From Eretmocerus hayati (taxonomy: Eukaryota; Arthropoda; Insecta; Hymenoptera; Aphelinidae), in contig CM056742.1 in NCBI GenBank assembly GCA_029851415.1, positions 54,724,954 to 54,788,953 on the forward strand: a stretch of DNA of 64,000 nt, given 5' to 3'. The notes under the pieces were generated by a model. It searched no databases, was not told the DNA's origin, and worked only from the letters and a program-made list of their open reading frames with translations. A program made the translations under genes and the position numbers. Positions 10,321-23,300 of the stretch are shown here, one piece after another. Positions within the stretch are counted from its first letter, which is position 1, and each line of letters begins with the position of its first letter.

Positions 10321-11307
10321 TCTTGAAATGGGTTCTCAATGCTGCCTGTAATATTTGATCTCCCAGATGGTTGCAGCGATAATGATTATTCGGGTCGCTC
10401 ATAAGGATACCCATTTGACCTATTCCGCACCAACCCGCACGAAACTGAAATCAACATATCTAGAAACAACTCCAAATTCAGGAAGTGTTTGCGATGACAA
10501 ATCAGCCTGACTATGAATTGTTTAATTTATCTAATTCAAATATAAGAACCAGGTGGATATTGCACTCAACTGAATAATTTATTATTAGAAAATAAACCGC
10601 CCCCTGATGAACATAAACTCTCATAACAATTAACATGAATGTACAGTAATGACCAGAAAATACATCATTATATAATAATCAAGAATACTCTTAGTAACGT
10701 AATGATTAGAAAATCAATCTTACAATTTCATCAATTATCTCCCAATGATGCATTCAGTCTCGAGGACTTCCTACAAACTCCTCTCCTCAGACTCGATTTG
10801 ACTTAGAATGCGCTTCTAAACTCAGCTTTCTTTGATGAGGCCTGATCCTTCGGCTTAACATAACGAGACCGGGTCTTAGTTCCCTTTACATTTATCAATT
10901 TTTTCGAAATTATCATCTCTTGAACGTGCTTTCCCTTCGAAATATCTCTCAACTTCAACTTTGATTCCTTGGGTTTAGCACTTTCAACTTTCCAGGTTCC
11001 GGGCGTCAGAGCGGAGTGAGAGCATGGTGGAATCTATTCACACTCCGAGCAGGACAAACGGTTAAGATGTAAAATATCTGGGGTTTCATTCGTCCACAGT
11101 AACTGAAAAATGTTCTGGGAATTTGGAGCCAATTCAATTTCAGGATCGATCGTCTTGCTAATAGCAGTGATGTCATCAGTAATAAAATACTGCAAAGTTC
11201 ATGGTTTTTTGCGCACAAGTAGAGAAGTTGTGATCGGAGAGGAAATTTTGTTCAAACAAAAAATGTTGCATCTGACATAGTCCACGTGATTTATGCGATA
11301 GATTAAC
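10321..11307. other. Unique region before the satellite
   Basis: Mostly AT-rich. A short lysine-rich reading frame runs on the minus strand from about 11020 to 10814 and ends at a stop. It could be a terminal exon or chance. I see no recognisable domain. Confidence 0.35.
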
Positions 11308-14300
11308 TCCCTATATGGATTCTTGGACCTATCCCGCGTCCCGGTCACGAACCTCAAGCATTAGCCTCACCTACTGTTCCATTTGGTTGTGAAGTTTCTA
11401 CTCCGACTTGTGATGTCGCCGTCGCGTTCTTCTCATTGGAGAGAAGATCACAGGAGAGGATATAAGTCGACACGGACGATTCGACGGTCATTTGTGCTAC
11501 TTTCGGGATACAAGGGAACTCCTTCATCGCCGTAACAACGAACTAGCTGATACTCCGAGGCAGTACAAAGCTCGATGTGGAATGAAAGAGGTAACAAATG
11601 CCAGATGTGCAGGCGTCATTAAGCCGTAAAACCCATATAAGAGGAATTCACGAAATAGAATGAAAGTCGACACGAATGATTCAAAGCTCATCTGCGTGAA
11701 AGGAGACATATGGAGGTATCTCCACATCGGTGACAGAACGAACTTCGCAGACCTCGGGACTGTACAAGGCTGATCGGGAAACGATCGGAGTAGCGAGGTT
11801 GAAAGATGTGACCCTTCTTGAACTCCCTATATGGATTCTTGGACCTATTCCGCGTCTCGGTCCCGAACCGCAAGCATTAGCCTCACCTACTGTTCCATTT
11901 GGTTGTGAAGTTTCTACTCCGACATGTGGTGTCACCGTCGCGTTCTTCTCATAGGAGAGAAGATCACAGGAGAGGATATAAGTCGACACGGACGATTCGA
12001 CGGTCATTTGTGGTACTTTTGGGATACAAGGGAACTCCTTCATCGCCGAAACAACGAACTAGCCGATACTCCGAGGCAGTACAATGCTCGATGTGGAATG
12101 AATGAGGTAACAAATGCCAGATGTGCAGGCGTCATTAAGCCGTAAAACCCATATTAGAGGAATTCACGAAATAGAATGAAAGTCGACACGAATGATTCGA
12201 AGCTCATCTGCGTGAAAGGAGACATATGGAGGTATCTCCACATCGGTGACAGAACGAACTTCTCAGACCCCGGGACTGTACAAGGGTGATTGTGAAACGG
12301 ACGGAGTAATGGGAATGAAAAATGTGAGTATTCTAGTACTCCCTATATAGATTCTTGGACCTATCTCTCGTCTCAGTGACGAGATTCAAGCATTAGCCTC
12401 ACTTACTGTTCCATTCAGTCGTTATTTCCTACTCCAGCATGAGGTGTCATCGGTGGAATCCGCTGACAGTGGGAAAAATGACCGAAGAAGGAACCAACCG
12501 ATACGGACGATCCGATGGTCGTCTGCGTTGCTGGAGGGATACAAGGAGACTTCTGTTTTGGGGTTTACAAGAATCTGGTACAGTACGGAGCTGAATAGGA
12601 AACGAAGGAGGCAACTGGACGACAGATGTGGCGGCATCATTGAATCGTATAACCCATATTAGAGGAGTTCCCGAAACAAGATACAAGCCGGCACGAACGA
12701 CTCGGTGCTTTTCTGTGGTCGAGAAGACACACAGGGGTCCATGCAGATCGGTGACAGAATGGACTTGGCAGAGCTCCAGGGGGTTCAAGGCTCATTGCAG
12801 AATGGACCGGGTGACGGAAACGGGAGATGTGAGTCTTCTTGGACTTCTCATATGGGTTATGGGCATATATCTCGCCTCGTACACGAACTTCGAGCATTAG
12901 CCTCACTTACTGTTCCATTCAGTTGTTAAGTTCCTACTCCGACATGTGGTGTCACCGTCGCGTTCCCCTCATAGGAGGGAAGATCACAGGAGAAGATAAA
13001 ATTTGACAGGAATGATTTCATGGTCATCTGCGGTACTTTCGGGATACAAGGGGACTTCTTCATCGCGGAAACCTGAACTAGCCGAGATTCCGAGGCAGTA
13101 CAGAGCTTGATGCGGAATGAAGGAGGTAACAAAATGCTGGATGTGCAGACGTCATTAACCCGTATAACCAATATCAGAGTAGTTCGCAAAGAGAGATGAA
13201 AGTCGACATGAATGATTCGAAGCTCGTCTGCGGTAGAGAAGACATACGGAGGTTTCTCTACATCGGTGACAGGAAGGCCTCCGCAGACCCCGGGACTGTA
13301 CAGAGCTTATTGTGAAACGAACAGAGTAACGAGTATGAGAGATGTGAGTCTTTTTGTACTCCCTATATAGATTTTTTGACCTACCTCTCGAAGCATTAGC
13401 CTCACTTACTGTTCCATTTGGTTGTTGAGTTTCGACTTCGTTATGTGGTCTCACCGTCGCGCTCCACTCATAAGAGAGGAGATCACAGGAGCGGATACAA
13501 GTCGACACGAGCGATTCGATGGTCACTGCAGATGAATCGGGTTACGAAAACGGGAGATGTGAGTCTTCTTTGACTTTTCATACGGGTTTCACGGGCCTAT
13601 ATCTCTCCTCGGTCACGAACTTCGAGCATCAGCCTCACTTACTGTTCCATTCAGTTGTTAAGTCCCTCCTCCAGCATGAGGTGTCATCGGTGGAATCCAC
13701 TGACAGTAGGAAAAATGACCGAAGAAGAAACCAACCGACACGAACGATCCGATGGTCGTCTGCGGTGCTGGAGGGATACGGGGAGACTTTTATTTTGGGG
13801 TTTACAAGAATCCGGTACAGTACGGAGCTAAATAGGGAACGAATCAGGCAACTGAACGACAGATGTGGCGCCATCATTGAATCGTATAACCCATATGAGA
13901 GAAGTTCCCGAAACAAGATACAAGCCGGCACGAGAGACTCGGTGCTCTTCTGTGGTCGAGAAGACACACAGGGGTCCATGCAGATCGGTGATAGAAGGTA
14001 CTTGGCAGAGCTCCAGGGGGTTCAAGGCTCATTGCAGATTGGACCGGGTGACGGGAACGGGAGATGTGAGTCTTCTTGGACTTCTTATATGGGTTATGGG
14101 CATATATCTCGCCTAGGTCACGAACTTCGAGCATTAGCCTCACTTACTGTTCCATTCAGTTGTTAAGTTCCTACTCCGACATGTGGTGTCACCGTCGCGT
14201 TTCCCTCATAGGAGGGAAGATCACAGGAGAGGATAAAAGTCGACACGGACGATTCGGAGGTCATTTGTGGTACTTTCGGGATACAAGGGAACTCCTTCAT

Positions 14301-17300
14301 CGCCGAAACAACGAACTAGCTGATACTCCGAGGCAGTACAAAGCTCGATGTGGAATGAATGAGGTAACAAATGCCAGATGTGCAGGCGTCATGAAGCCGT
14401 AAAACCCATATTAGAGGAATTCACGAAATAGAATGAAAGTAGACACGAATGATTCGGAGCTCATCTGCGTGAAAGGAGACATATGGAGGTATCTCCACAT
14501 CGGTGACAGAACGAACTTCTCAGACCCCGGGACTGTACAACGGTGATTGTGAAACGAACGGACTAACGGGAATGAAAAATGTGAGTCTTCTAGTACTCCC
14601 TATATAGATTCTTGGACCTATCTCTCGTCTCAGTGACGAGATTCAAGCATTAGCCTCACTCACTGTTCCATTTGGTTGTTGAGTTTCGACTTCGTTATGT
14701 GGTGTCACCGTCGCGCTCCCATCATAGGAGAGGAGATCAAAGAAGCGGATATATGTCGACACGAATGATTCGATGGTCATCTGCGGTACTTTTGGGATAC
14801 AAGGGAACTCCTCCATCGCCGACAGAACGAACAAGCCAAGAAATTGGGCTGTACAAAGCTTGATGAGAAATGAATCAGGGAACAGGATGCCAGATGTGCA
14901 GGTGTCATTAAGGTGTCTAACCAATATCAGAGAAGTTCACGAAAAGAGATGAAGGTCGACACGAATGATGCGAAGCTCATCTGCGGTTCAGGAGACATAC
15001 GGAGGCATCTCCACATTGGTGACAGAAAGGACTTCGCAGACCTCGGGACTGTACAAGGCTGATCGGAAAACGAACGGAGTAGCGAGGTTGAAAGATGTGA
15101 CCCTTCTTGAACTCCCTATATGGATTCTTGGACCTATCCCGCGTCTCGGTCACGAACCTCAAGCATTAGCCTCACTTACTGTTCGATTTGGTTGTGAAGT
15201 TTCTACTCCGACATGTGGTGTCACCGTCGCGTTCTTCTCATAGGAGAGAAGATCACAGGAGAGGATATAAGTCGACACGGACGATTCGGAGGTCATTTGT
15301 GGTACTTTCGGGATACAAGGGAACTCCTTCATCGCCGAAACAACGAACTAGCTGATACTCCGAGGCAGTACAAAGCTCGATGTGGAATGAATGAGGTAAC
15401 AAATGCCAGATGTGCAGGCGTCATGAAGCCGTAAAACCCATATTAGAGGAATTCACGAAATAGGATGAAAGTCAACACGAATGATTCGAAGCTCATCTGC
15501 GTGAAAGGAGACATACGGAGGTATCTCCACATCGGTGACAGGAAGACCTCCGCAGACCCCGGGACTGTACAGAGCTTATTGTGAAACGAACGGAGTAACG
15601 AGAATGAGAGATGTGAGTTCTTTTGTACTCCCTATATAGATTCTTGGACCTATCTCTCGTCTCAGTGACGAGATTCAAGCATTAGCCTAACTTACTGTTC
15701 CATTTGGTTGTTGAGTTTCGACTTCGTTATGTGGTCTCACCGTCGCGCTCCCATCATAGGAGAGGAGATCAAAGAAGCGGATATATGTCGACACGAATGA
15801 TTCGATGGTCATCTGCGGTACTTTTGGGATACAAGGGAACTCCTCCATCGCCGACAGAACGAACAAGCCAAGAAATTGGGCTGTACAAAGCTTGATGAGA
15901 AATGAATCAGGGAACAGGATGCCAGATGTGCGAGTGTCATTAAGGTGTCTAACCAATATCAGAGAAGTTCACGAAAAGAGATGAAGGTCGATACGAATGA
16001 TGCGAAGCTCATCTGCGGTTCAGGAGACATACGGAGGTATCTCCACATCGGTGACAGAACGAACTTCTCAGACCCCGGGACTGTACAAGGGTTATTGTGA
16101 AACGAACGGAGTAACGGGAATGAAAAATTTGAGTTTTCTAGTACTCCCTATATAGATTTTTTGACCTATCTCTCGTCTCAGTAATGAGCTTCAAGCATGA
16201 GCCTCACTTACTGATCCATTCGGTTGTTGAGTTCCGACTTCGTTATGTGGTCTCACCGTCGCGCTCCACTCATAGGAGAGGAGATCACAGAAGCGGATAT
16301 AAGTCGACACGAGCGATTCGATGGTCATCTGCGGTTCTTTTGGGATACAAGGGAACTTCTTCATCGCCGAAACCTGAACTAGCCGAGGATTTGGGGCTGT
16401 ACAAAGCTTGATGTGAAATGAAGGAGGTAACAGAATGCTGGATTTGCAGACGTCATTAAGCCGTATAACCGATATCAGAGTAGTTCGCGTAGAGAGATGA
16501 AAGTCGACATGAATGATTCGAGGCTCATCTGTGGTAGAGAAGACATACGGAAGTATCTCCACATCGGTGACAGGAAGACCTCCGCAGACCCCGGGACTGT
16601 ACAGAGCTTATTGTGAAACGAACAGAGTAACGAGAATGAGAGATGTGAGTCTTTTTGTACTCCCTATATAGATTTTTTTGACCTATCTCTCGTCTCAGTC
16701 ATGAACTTCAAGCATTAGCCTCACTTACTGTTCCATTTGGTTGTTGAGTTTCGACTTCGTTATGTGGTGTCACCGTCGCGCTCCCATCATAGGAGAGGAG
16801 ATCAAAGAAGCGGATATATGTCGACACGAATGATTCGATGGTCATCTGCGGTACTTTTGGGATACAAGGGAACTCCTCCATCGCCGACAGAACGAACAAG
16901 CCAAGAAATTGGGCTGTACAAAGCTTGATGAGAAATAAATCAGGGAACAGGATGCCAGATGTGCAGGTGTCATTAAGGTGTCTAACCAATATCAGAGAAG
17001 TTCACGAAAAGAGATGAAGGTCGACACGAATGATGCGAAGCTCATCTGCGGTTCAGGAGACATACGGAGGCATCTCCACATTGGTGACAGAAAGGACTTC
17101 GCAGACCTCGGGACTGTACAAGGCTGATCGGAAAACGAACGGAGTAGCGAGGTTGAAAGATGTGACCCTTCTTGAACTCCCTATATGGATTCTTGGACCT
17201 ATCCCGCGTCTCGGTCACGACCCTCAAGCATTAGCCTCACTTACTGTTCGATTTGGTTGTGAAGTTTCTACTCCGACATGTGGTGTCACCGTCGCGTTCT

Positions 17301-20300
17301 TCTCATAGGAGAGAAGATCACAGGAGAGGATATAAGTCGACACAGACGATTCGGAGGTCATTTGTGGTACTTTCGGGATACAAGGGAACTCCTTCATCGC
17401 CGAAACAACGAACTAGCTGATACTCCGAGGCAGTACAAAGCTCGATGTGGAATGAATGAGGTAACAAATGCCAGATGTGCAGGCGTCATGAAGCCGTAAA
17501 ACCCATATTAGAGGAATTCACGAAATAGGATGAAAGTCAACACGAATGATTCGAAGCTCATCTGCGTGAAAGGAGACATACGGAGGTATCTCCACATCGG
17601 TGACAGGAAGACCTCCGCAGACCCCGGGACTGTACAGAGCTTATTGTGAAACGAACGGAGTAACGAGAATGAGAGATGTGAGTTCTTTTGTACTCCCTAT
17701 ATAGATTTTTTGACCTATCTCTCGTCTCAGTAATGAGCTTCAAGCATTAGCCTCACTTACTGTTCCATTCGGTTGTTGAGTTCCGACTTCGTTATGTGGT
17801 CTCACCGTCGCGCTCTACTCATAGGAGAGGAGACCAACGGAGCGGATATAAAGCGACACTAGCGATTCGATGGTCATCTGCGGTACTTTTGGGATACAAG
17901 GGAACCTCTTCATCGCCGAAACCTGAACTAGCCGAGGATTTGGGGCTGTACAAAGCTTGATGTGAAATGAAGGAGGTAACAGAATGCTGGATGTGCAGAC
18001 GTCATTAAGCCGTATAACCGATATCAGAGTAGTTCGCGTAGAGAGATGAAAGTCGACATGAATGATTCGAAGCTCATCTGCGTGAAAGGAGACATATGGA
18101 GGTATCTCCACATCGGTGACAGAACGAACTTCTCAGACCCCGGGACTGTACAACGGTGATTGTGAAACGAACGGACTAACGGGAATGAAAAAGGTGAGTC
18201 TTCTAGTACTCCCTATATAGATTCTTGGACCTATCTCTCGTCTCAGTGACGAGATTCAAGCATTAGCCTCACTCACTGTTCCATTTAGTCGTTATTTCCT
18301 ACTCCAGCGAGAGGTATCATCGGTGGAATCCACTGACAGTAGGAAAAATGACCGAAGAAGAAACCAACCGACACGAACGATCCGATGGTCGTCTGCGGTG
18401 CTGGAGGGATACGGGGAGACTTTTATTTTGGGGTTTACAAGAATCCGGTACAGTACGGAGCTAAATAGGGAACGAATCAGGCAACTGAACGACAGATGTG
18501 GCGCCATCATTGAATCGTATAACCCATATGAGAGAAGTTCCCGAAACAAGATACAAGCCGGCACGAGAGACTCGGTGCTCTTCTGTGGTCGAGAAGACAC
18601 ACAGGGGTCCATGCAGATCGGTGATAGAAGGTACTTGGCAGAGCTCCAGGGGGTTCAAGGCTCATTGCAGATTGGACCGGGTGACGGGAACGGGAGATGT
18701 GAGTCTTCTTGGACTTCTTATATGGGTTATGGGCATATATCTCGCCTAGGTCACGAACTTCGAGCATTAGCCTCACTTACTGTTCCATTCAGTTGTTAAG
18801 TTCCTACTCCGACATGTGGTGTCACCGTCGCGTTTCCCTCATAGGAGGGAAGATCACAGGAGAGGATAAAAGTCGACAGGAACGATTTCATGGTCATCTG
18901 CGGTACTTTCGGGATACAAGGGGACTTCTTCATCGCCGAAACCTGAACTAGCCGAGATTCCGAGGCAGTACAGAGCTTGATGTGGAATGAAGGAGGTAAC
19001 AGAATGCTGGATGTGCAGACGTCATTGAGCCGTATAACAAATATCAGAGTAGTTCGCAAAGAGAGATGAAAGTCGACATGAATGATTCGAGGCTCATCTG
19101 GTAGAAATGACATACGGAGGTATCTCCACATCGGTGACAGGAAGACCTCCGCAGACCCCGGGACTGTACAGAGCTGATTGTGAAACGAACAGAGTAACGA
19201 GAATGAGAGATGTGAGTCTCCTTGTACTCCCTATATAGATATTTTGACCTATCTCTCGTCTCAGCCATGAACTTCAAGCATTAGCCCCACTCACTGTTCC
19301 ATTTGGTTGTCGAGTTTCGACTTCGTTATGTGGAGTCACCGTCGCGCTCCACTAATAGGAGAGGAGATCACAGAAGCGGATATATGTCGATACGAACGAT
19401 TCGAGGTCTTTTGTGGTACTTTCGGGATACAAGGGAACTCCTTCATCGCCTAAACAACGAACTAGCCGAGACTCCGAGGCAATACAAAGCTCGATGGATG
19501 AGGTAACAAATGCCAGATGTGCACGCCACATAAAGCCGTAAAACCATAATTAGAGGAATTCACGGAATAGAATGAAAGTCGACACGAATGATTCGAAGCT
19601 CATCTGCGTGAAAGGAGACATATGGAGGTATCTCCACATCGGTGACAGAATGAACTTCTCAGACCCCGGGACTGTACAAGGGTTACTGTGAAACGAACGG
19701 AGTAACGGGAATGAAAAATGTGAGTTTTCTAGTACTCCCTATATAGATTCTTGGACCTATCTCTCGTCTCAGTGACGAGATTCAAGCATTAGCCTAACTT
19801 ACTGTTCCATTTGGTTGTTGAGTTTCGACTTCGTTATGTGGTGTCACCGTCGCGCTCCTATCATAGGAGAGGAGATCAAAGAAGCGGATATATGTCGACA
19901 CGAATGATTCGATGGTCATCTGCGGTACTTTTGGGATACAAGGGAACTCCTCCATCGCCGACAGAACGAACAAGCCAAGAAATTGGGCTGTACAAAGCTT
20001 GATGAGAAATGAATCAGGGAACAGGATGCCAGATGTGCAGGTGTCATTAAGGTGTCTAACCAATATCAGAGAAGTTCACGAAAAGAGATGAAGGTCGACA
20101 AAAATGATGCGAAGCTCATCTGCGGTTCAGGAGACATACGGAGGCATCTCCACATTGGTGACAGAATGGACTTCGCAGACCTCGGGACTGTACAAGGCTG
20201 ATCGGAAAACGAACGGAGTAGCGAGGTTGAAAGATGTGACCCTTCTTGAACTCCCTATATGGATTCTTGGACCTATCCCGCGTCTCGGTCACGAACCTCA

Positions 20301-23300
20301 AGCATTAGCCTCACTTACTGTTCCATTTGGTTGTGAAGTTTCTACTCCGACATGTGGTGTCACCGTCGCGTTCTTCTCATAGGAGAGAAGATCACAGGAG
20401 AGGATATAAGTCGACACGGACGATTCGGAGGTCATTTGTGGTACTTTCGGGATACAAGGGAACTCCTTCATCGCCGAAACAACGAACTAGCTGATACTCC
20501 GAGGCAGTACAAAGCTCGATGTGGAATGAATGAGGTAACAAATGCCAGATGTGCAGGCGTCATGAAGCCGTAAAACCCATATTAGAGGAATTCACTAAAT
20601 AGGATGAAAGTCAACACGAATGATTCGAAGCTCATCTGCGTGAAAGGAGACATACGGAGGTATCTCCACATCGGTGACAGGAAGACCTCCGCAGACCCCG
20701 GGACTGTACAGAGCTTATTGTGAAACGAACGGAGTAACGAGAATGAGAGATGTGAGTTCTTTTGTACTCCCTATATAGATTTTTTGACCTATCTCTCGTC
20801 TCAGTAATGAGCTTCAAGCATTAGCCTCACTTACTGTTCCATTCGGTTGTTGAGTTCCGACTTCGTTATGTGGTCTCACCGTCGCGCTCTACTCATAGGA
20901 GAGGAGATCAACGGAGCGGATATAAGTCGACACTAGCGACTCGATGGTCATCTGCAGTACTTTCGGGATACAAGGGAACTTCTTCATCGCCGAAACCTGA
21001 ACTAGCCGAGGATTTGGGGCTGTACAAAGCTTGATTCGAAATGAAGGAGGTAACAGAATGCTGGATGTGCATGCGTCATTGAGCCATATAACCAATATCA
21101 GAGTAGTTCGCAAAGAGAGATGAAAGTCGACACGAATGATCCGAAGCTCATCCGCGATAAAGAAGACATACGGAGGTATCTCCACATCGGTGACAGAAAG
21201 ACCTCCGCAGACCCCGGGACTGTACAGAGCTTATTGTGAAACGAACAGAGTAACGAGGATGAGAGATGTGAGTCTTTCTGTATTCCCTATATAGATTCTT
21301 TGACCTATCTCTCGTCTCAGTCATAAACTTCAAGCATTAGCCTCACTTACTGTTCCATTTGGTTGTTGAGTTCCGACTTCGATATGTGGTCTCACCGTCG
21401 CGCTCCACTTATAGGAGAGGAGATCACAGAAGCGGATATGAGTCGACACGGGCGATTCGATGGTCATCTGCGGTACTTTTGGGATACAAGGGAACTTCTT
21501 CATCGCCGAAACCTGAACTAGCCGAGGATTTGGGGCTGTACAAAGCTTGATGTGAAATGAAGGAGGTAACGGAATGCTGGATGTGCAGACGTCATTAAGC
21601 CGTATAACCGATATCAGAGTAGTTCGCAAAGAGAGATGAAAGTCGACATGAATGATTCGAGGCTCATCTGTGGTAGAGAAGACATACGGAAGTATCTCCA
21701 CATCGGTGACAGGAAGACCTCCGCAGACCCCGGGACTGTACAGAGCTTATTGTGAAACGAACAGAGTAACGAGAATGAGAGATGTGAGTCTTTTTATACT
21801 CCCTATATAGATTTTTTTGACCTATCTCTCGTCTCAGTCATGAACTTCAAGCATTAGCCTCACTTACTGTTCCATTTGGTTCTTGAGTTCCGACTTCGTT
21901 ATGTGGTCTCACCGTTGCGCTCCACTCATGGGAGAGGAAATCACAGAAGCGGATATAATCCGACACGAGTGATTCGATGGTCATCTGCGGTACTTTCGGG
22001 ATACAAGGGAACTTCTCCATCGCCGAAACCTGAACTAGCCGAGGGTTTGGGGCTGTACAAAGCTTGATGTGAAATGAAGGAGGTAACAGAATGCTGGATG
22101 TGCATGCGTCATCAAGCCGTAAAACCCATATTAGAGGAATTCACGAAATAGAATGAAAGTCGACACGAATTATTCGAAGCTCATCTGCGTGAAAGGAGAC
22201 ATATGGAGGTATCTCCACATCGGTGACAGAACGAACTTCTCAGACCCCGGGACTGTACAACGGTGATTGTGAAACGAACGGACTAACGGGAATGAAAAAT
22301 GTGAGTCTTCTAGTACTCCCTATATAGATTCTTGGACCTATCTCTCGTCTCAGTGATGAGATTCAAGCATTAGCCTCACTCACTGTTCCATTTAGTCGTT
22401 ATTTCCTACTCCAGCGAGAGGTATCATCGGTGGAATCCACTGACAGTAGGAAAAATGACCGGAGAAGAAACCAACCGACACGAACGATCCGATGGTCGTC
22501 TGCGGTGCTGGAGGGATACGGGGAGACTTTCATTTTGGGGTTTACAAGAATCCGGTACAGTACGGAGCTAAATAGGGAACGAATCAGGCAACTGAACGAT
22601 AGATGTGGCGCCATCATTGAATCGTATAACCCATATGAGAGAAGTTCCCGAAACGAGATACAAGCCGGCACGAACGACTCGGTGCTCTTCTGTGGTCGAG
22701 AAGACACACAGGGGTCCATGCAGATCGGTGATAGAAGGGACTTGGCAGAGCTCCAGGGGGTTCAAGGCTCATTGCAGATTGGACCGGGTGACGGGAACGG
22801 GAGATGTGAGTCTTCTTGGACTTCTTATATGGGTTATGGGCATATATCTCGCCTAGGTCACGAACTTCGAGCATTAGCCTCACTTACTGTTCCATTCAGT
22901 TGTTAAGTTCCTACTCCGACATGTGGTGTCACCGTCGCGTTTCCCTCATAGGAGGGAAGATCACAGGAGAGGATAAAAGTCGACAGGAACGATTTCATGG
23001 TCATCTGCGGTACTTTCGGGATACAAGGGAACTCCGTCATCGCCTAAACCACGAACTAGCCGAGACTCCGAGGCAATACAAAGCTCGATGAATGAGGTAA
23101 CAAATGCCAGATGTGCACGCCACATAAAGCCGTAAAACCCATATTAGAGGAATTCACGAAATAGAATGGAAGTCGTCACGAATGATTCGAAGCTCATCTG
23201 CGTGAAAGGAGACATATGGAGGTATCTCCACATCGGTGACAGAACGAACTTCTCAGACCCCGGGACTGTACAAGGGTTATTGTGAAACGAACGGAGTAAC

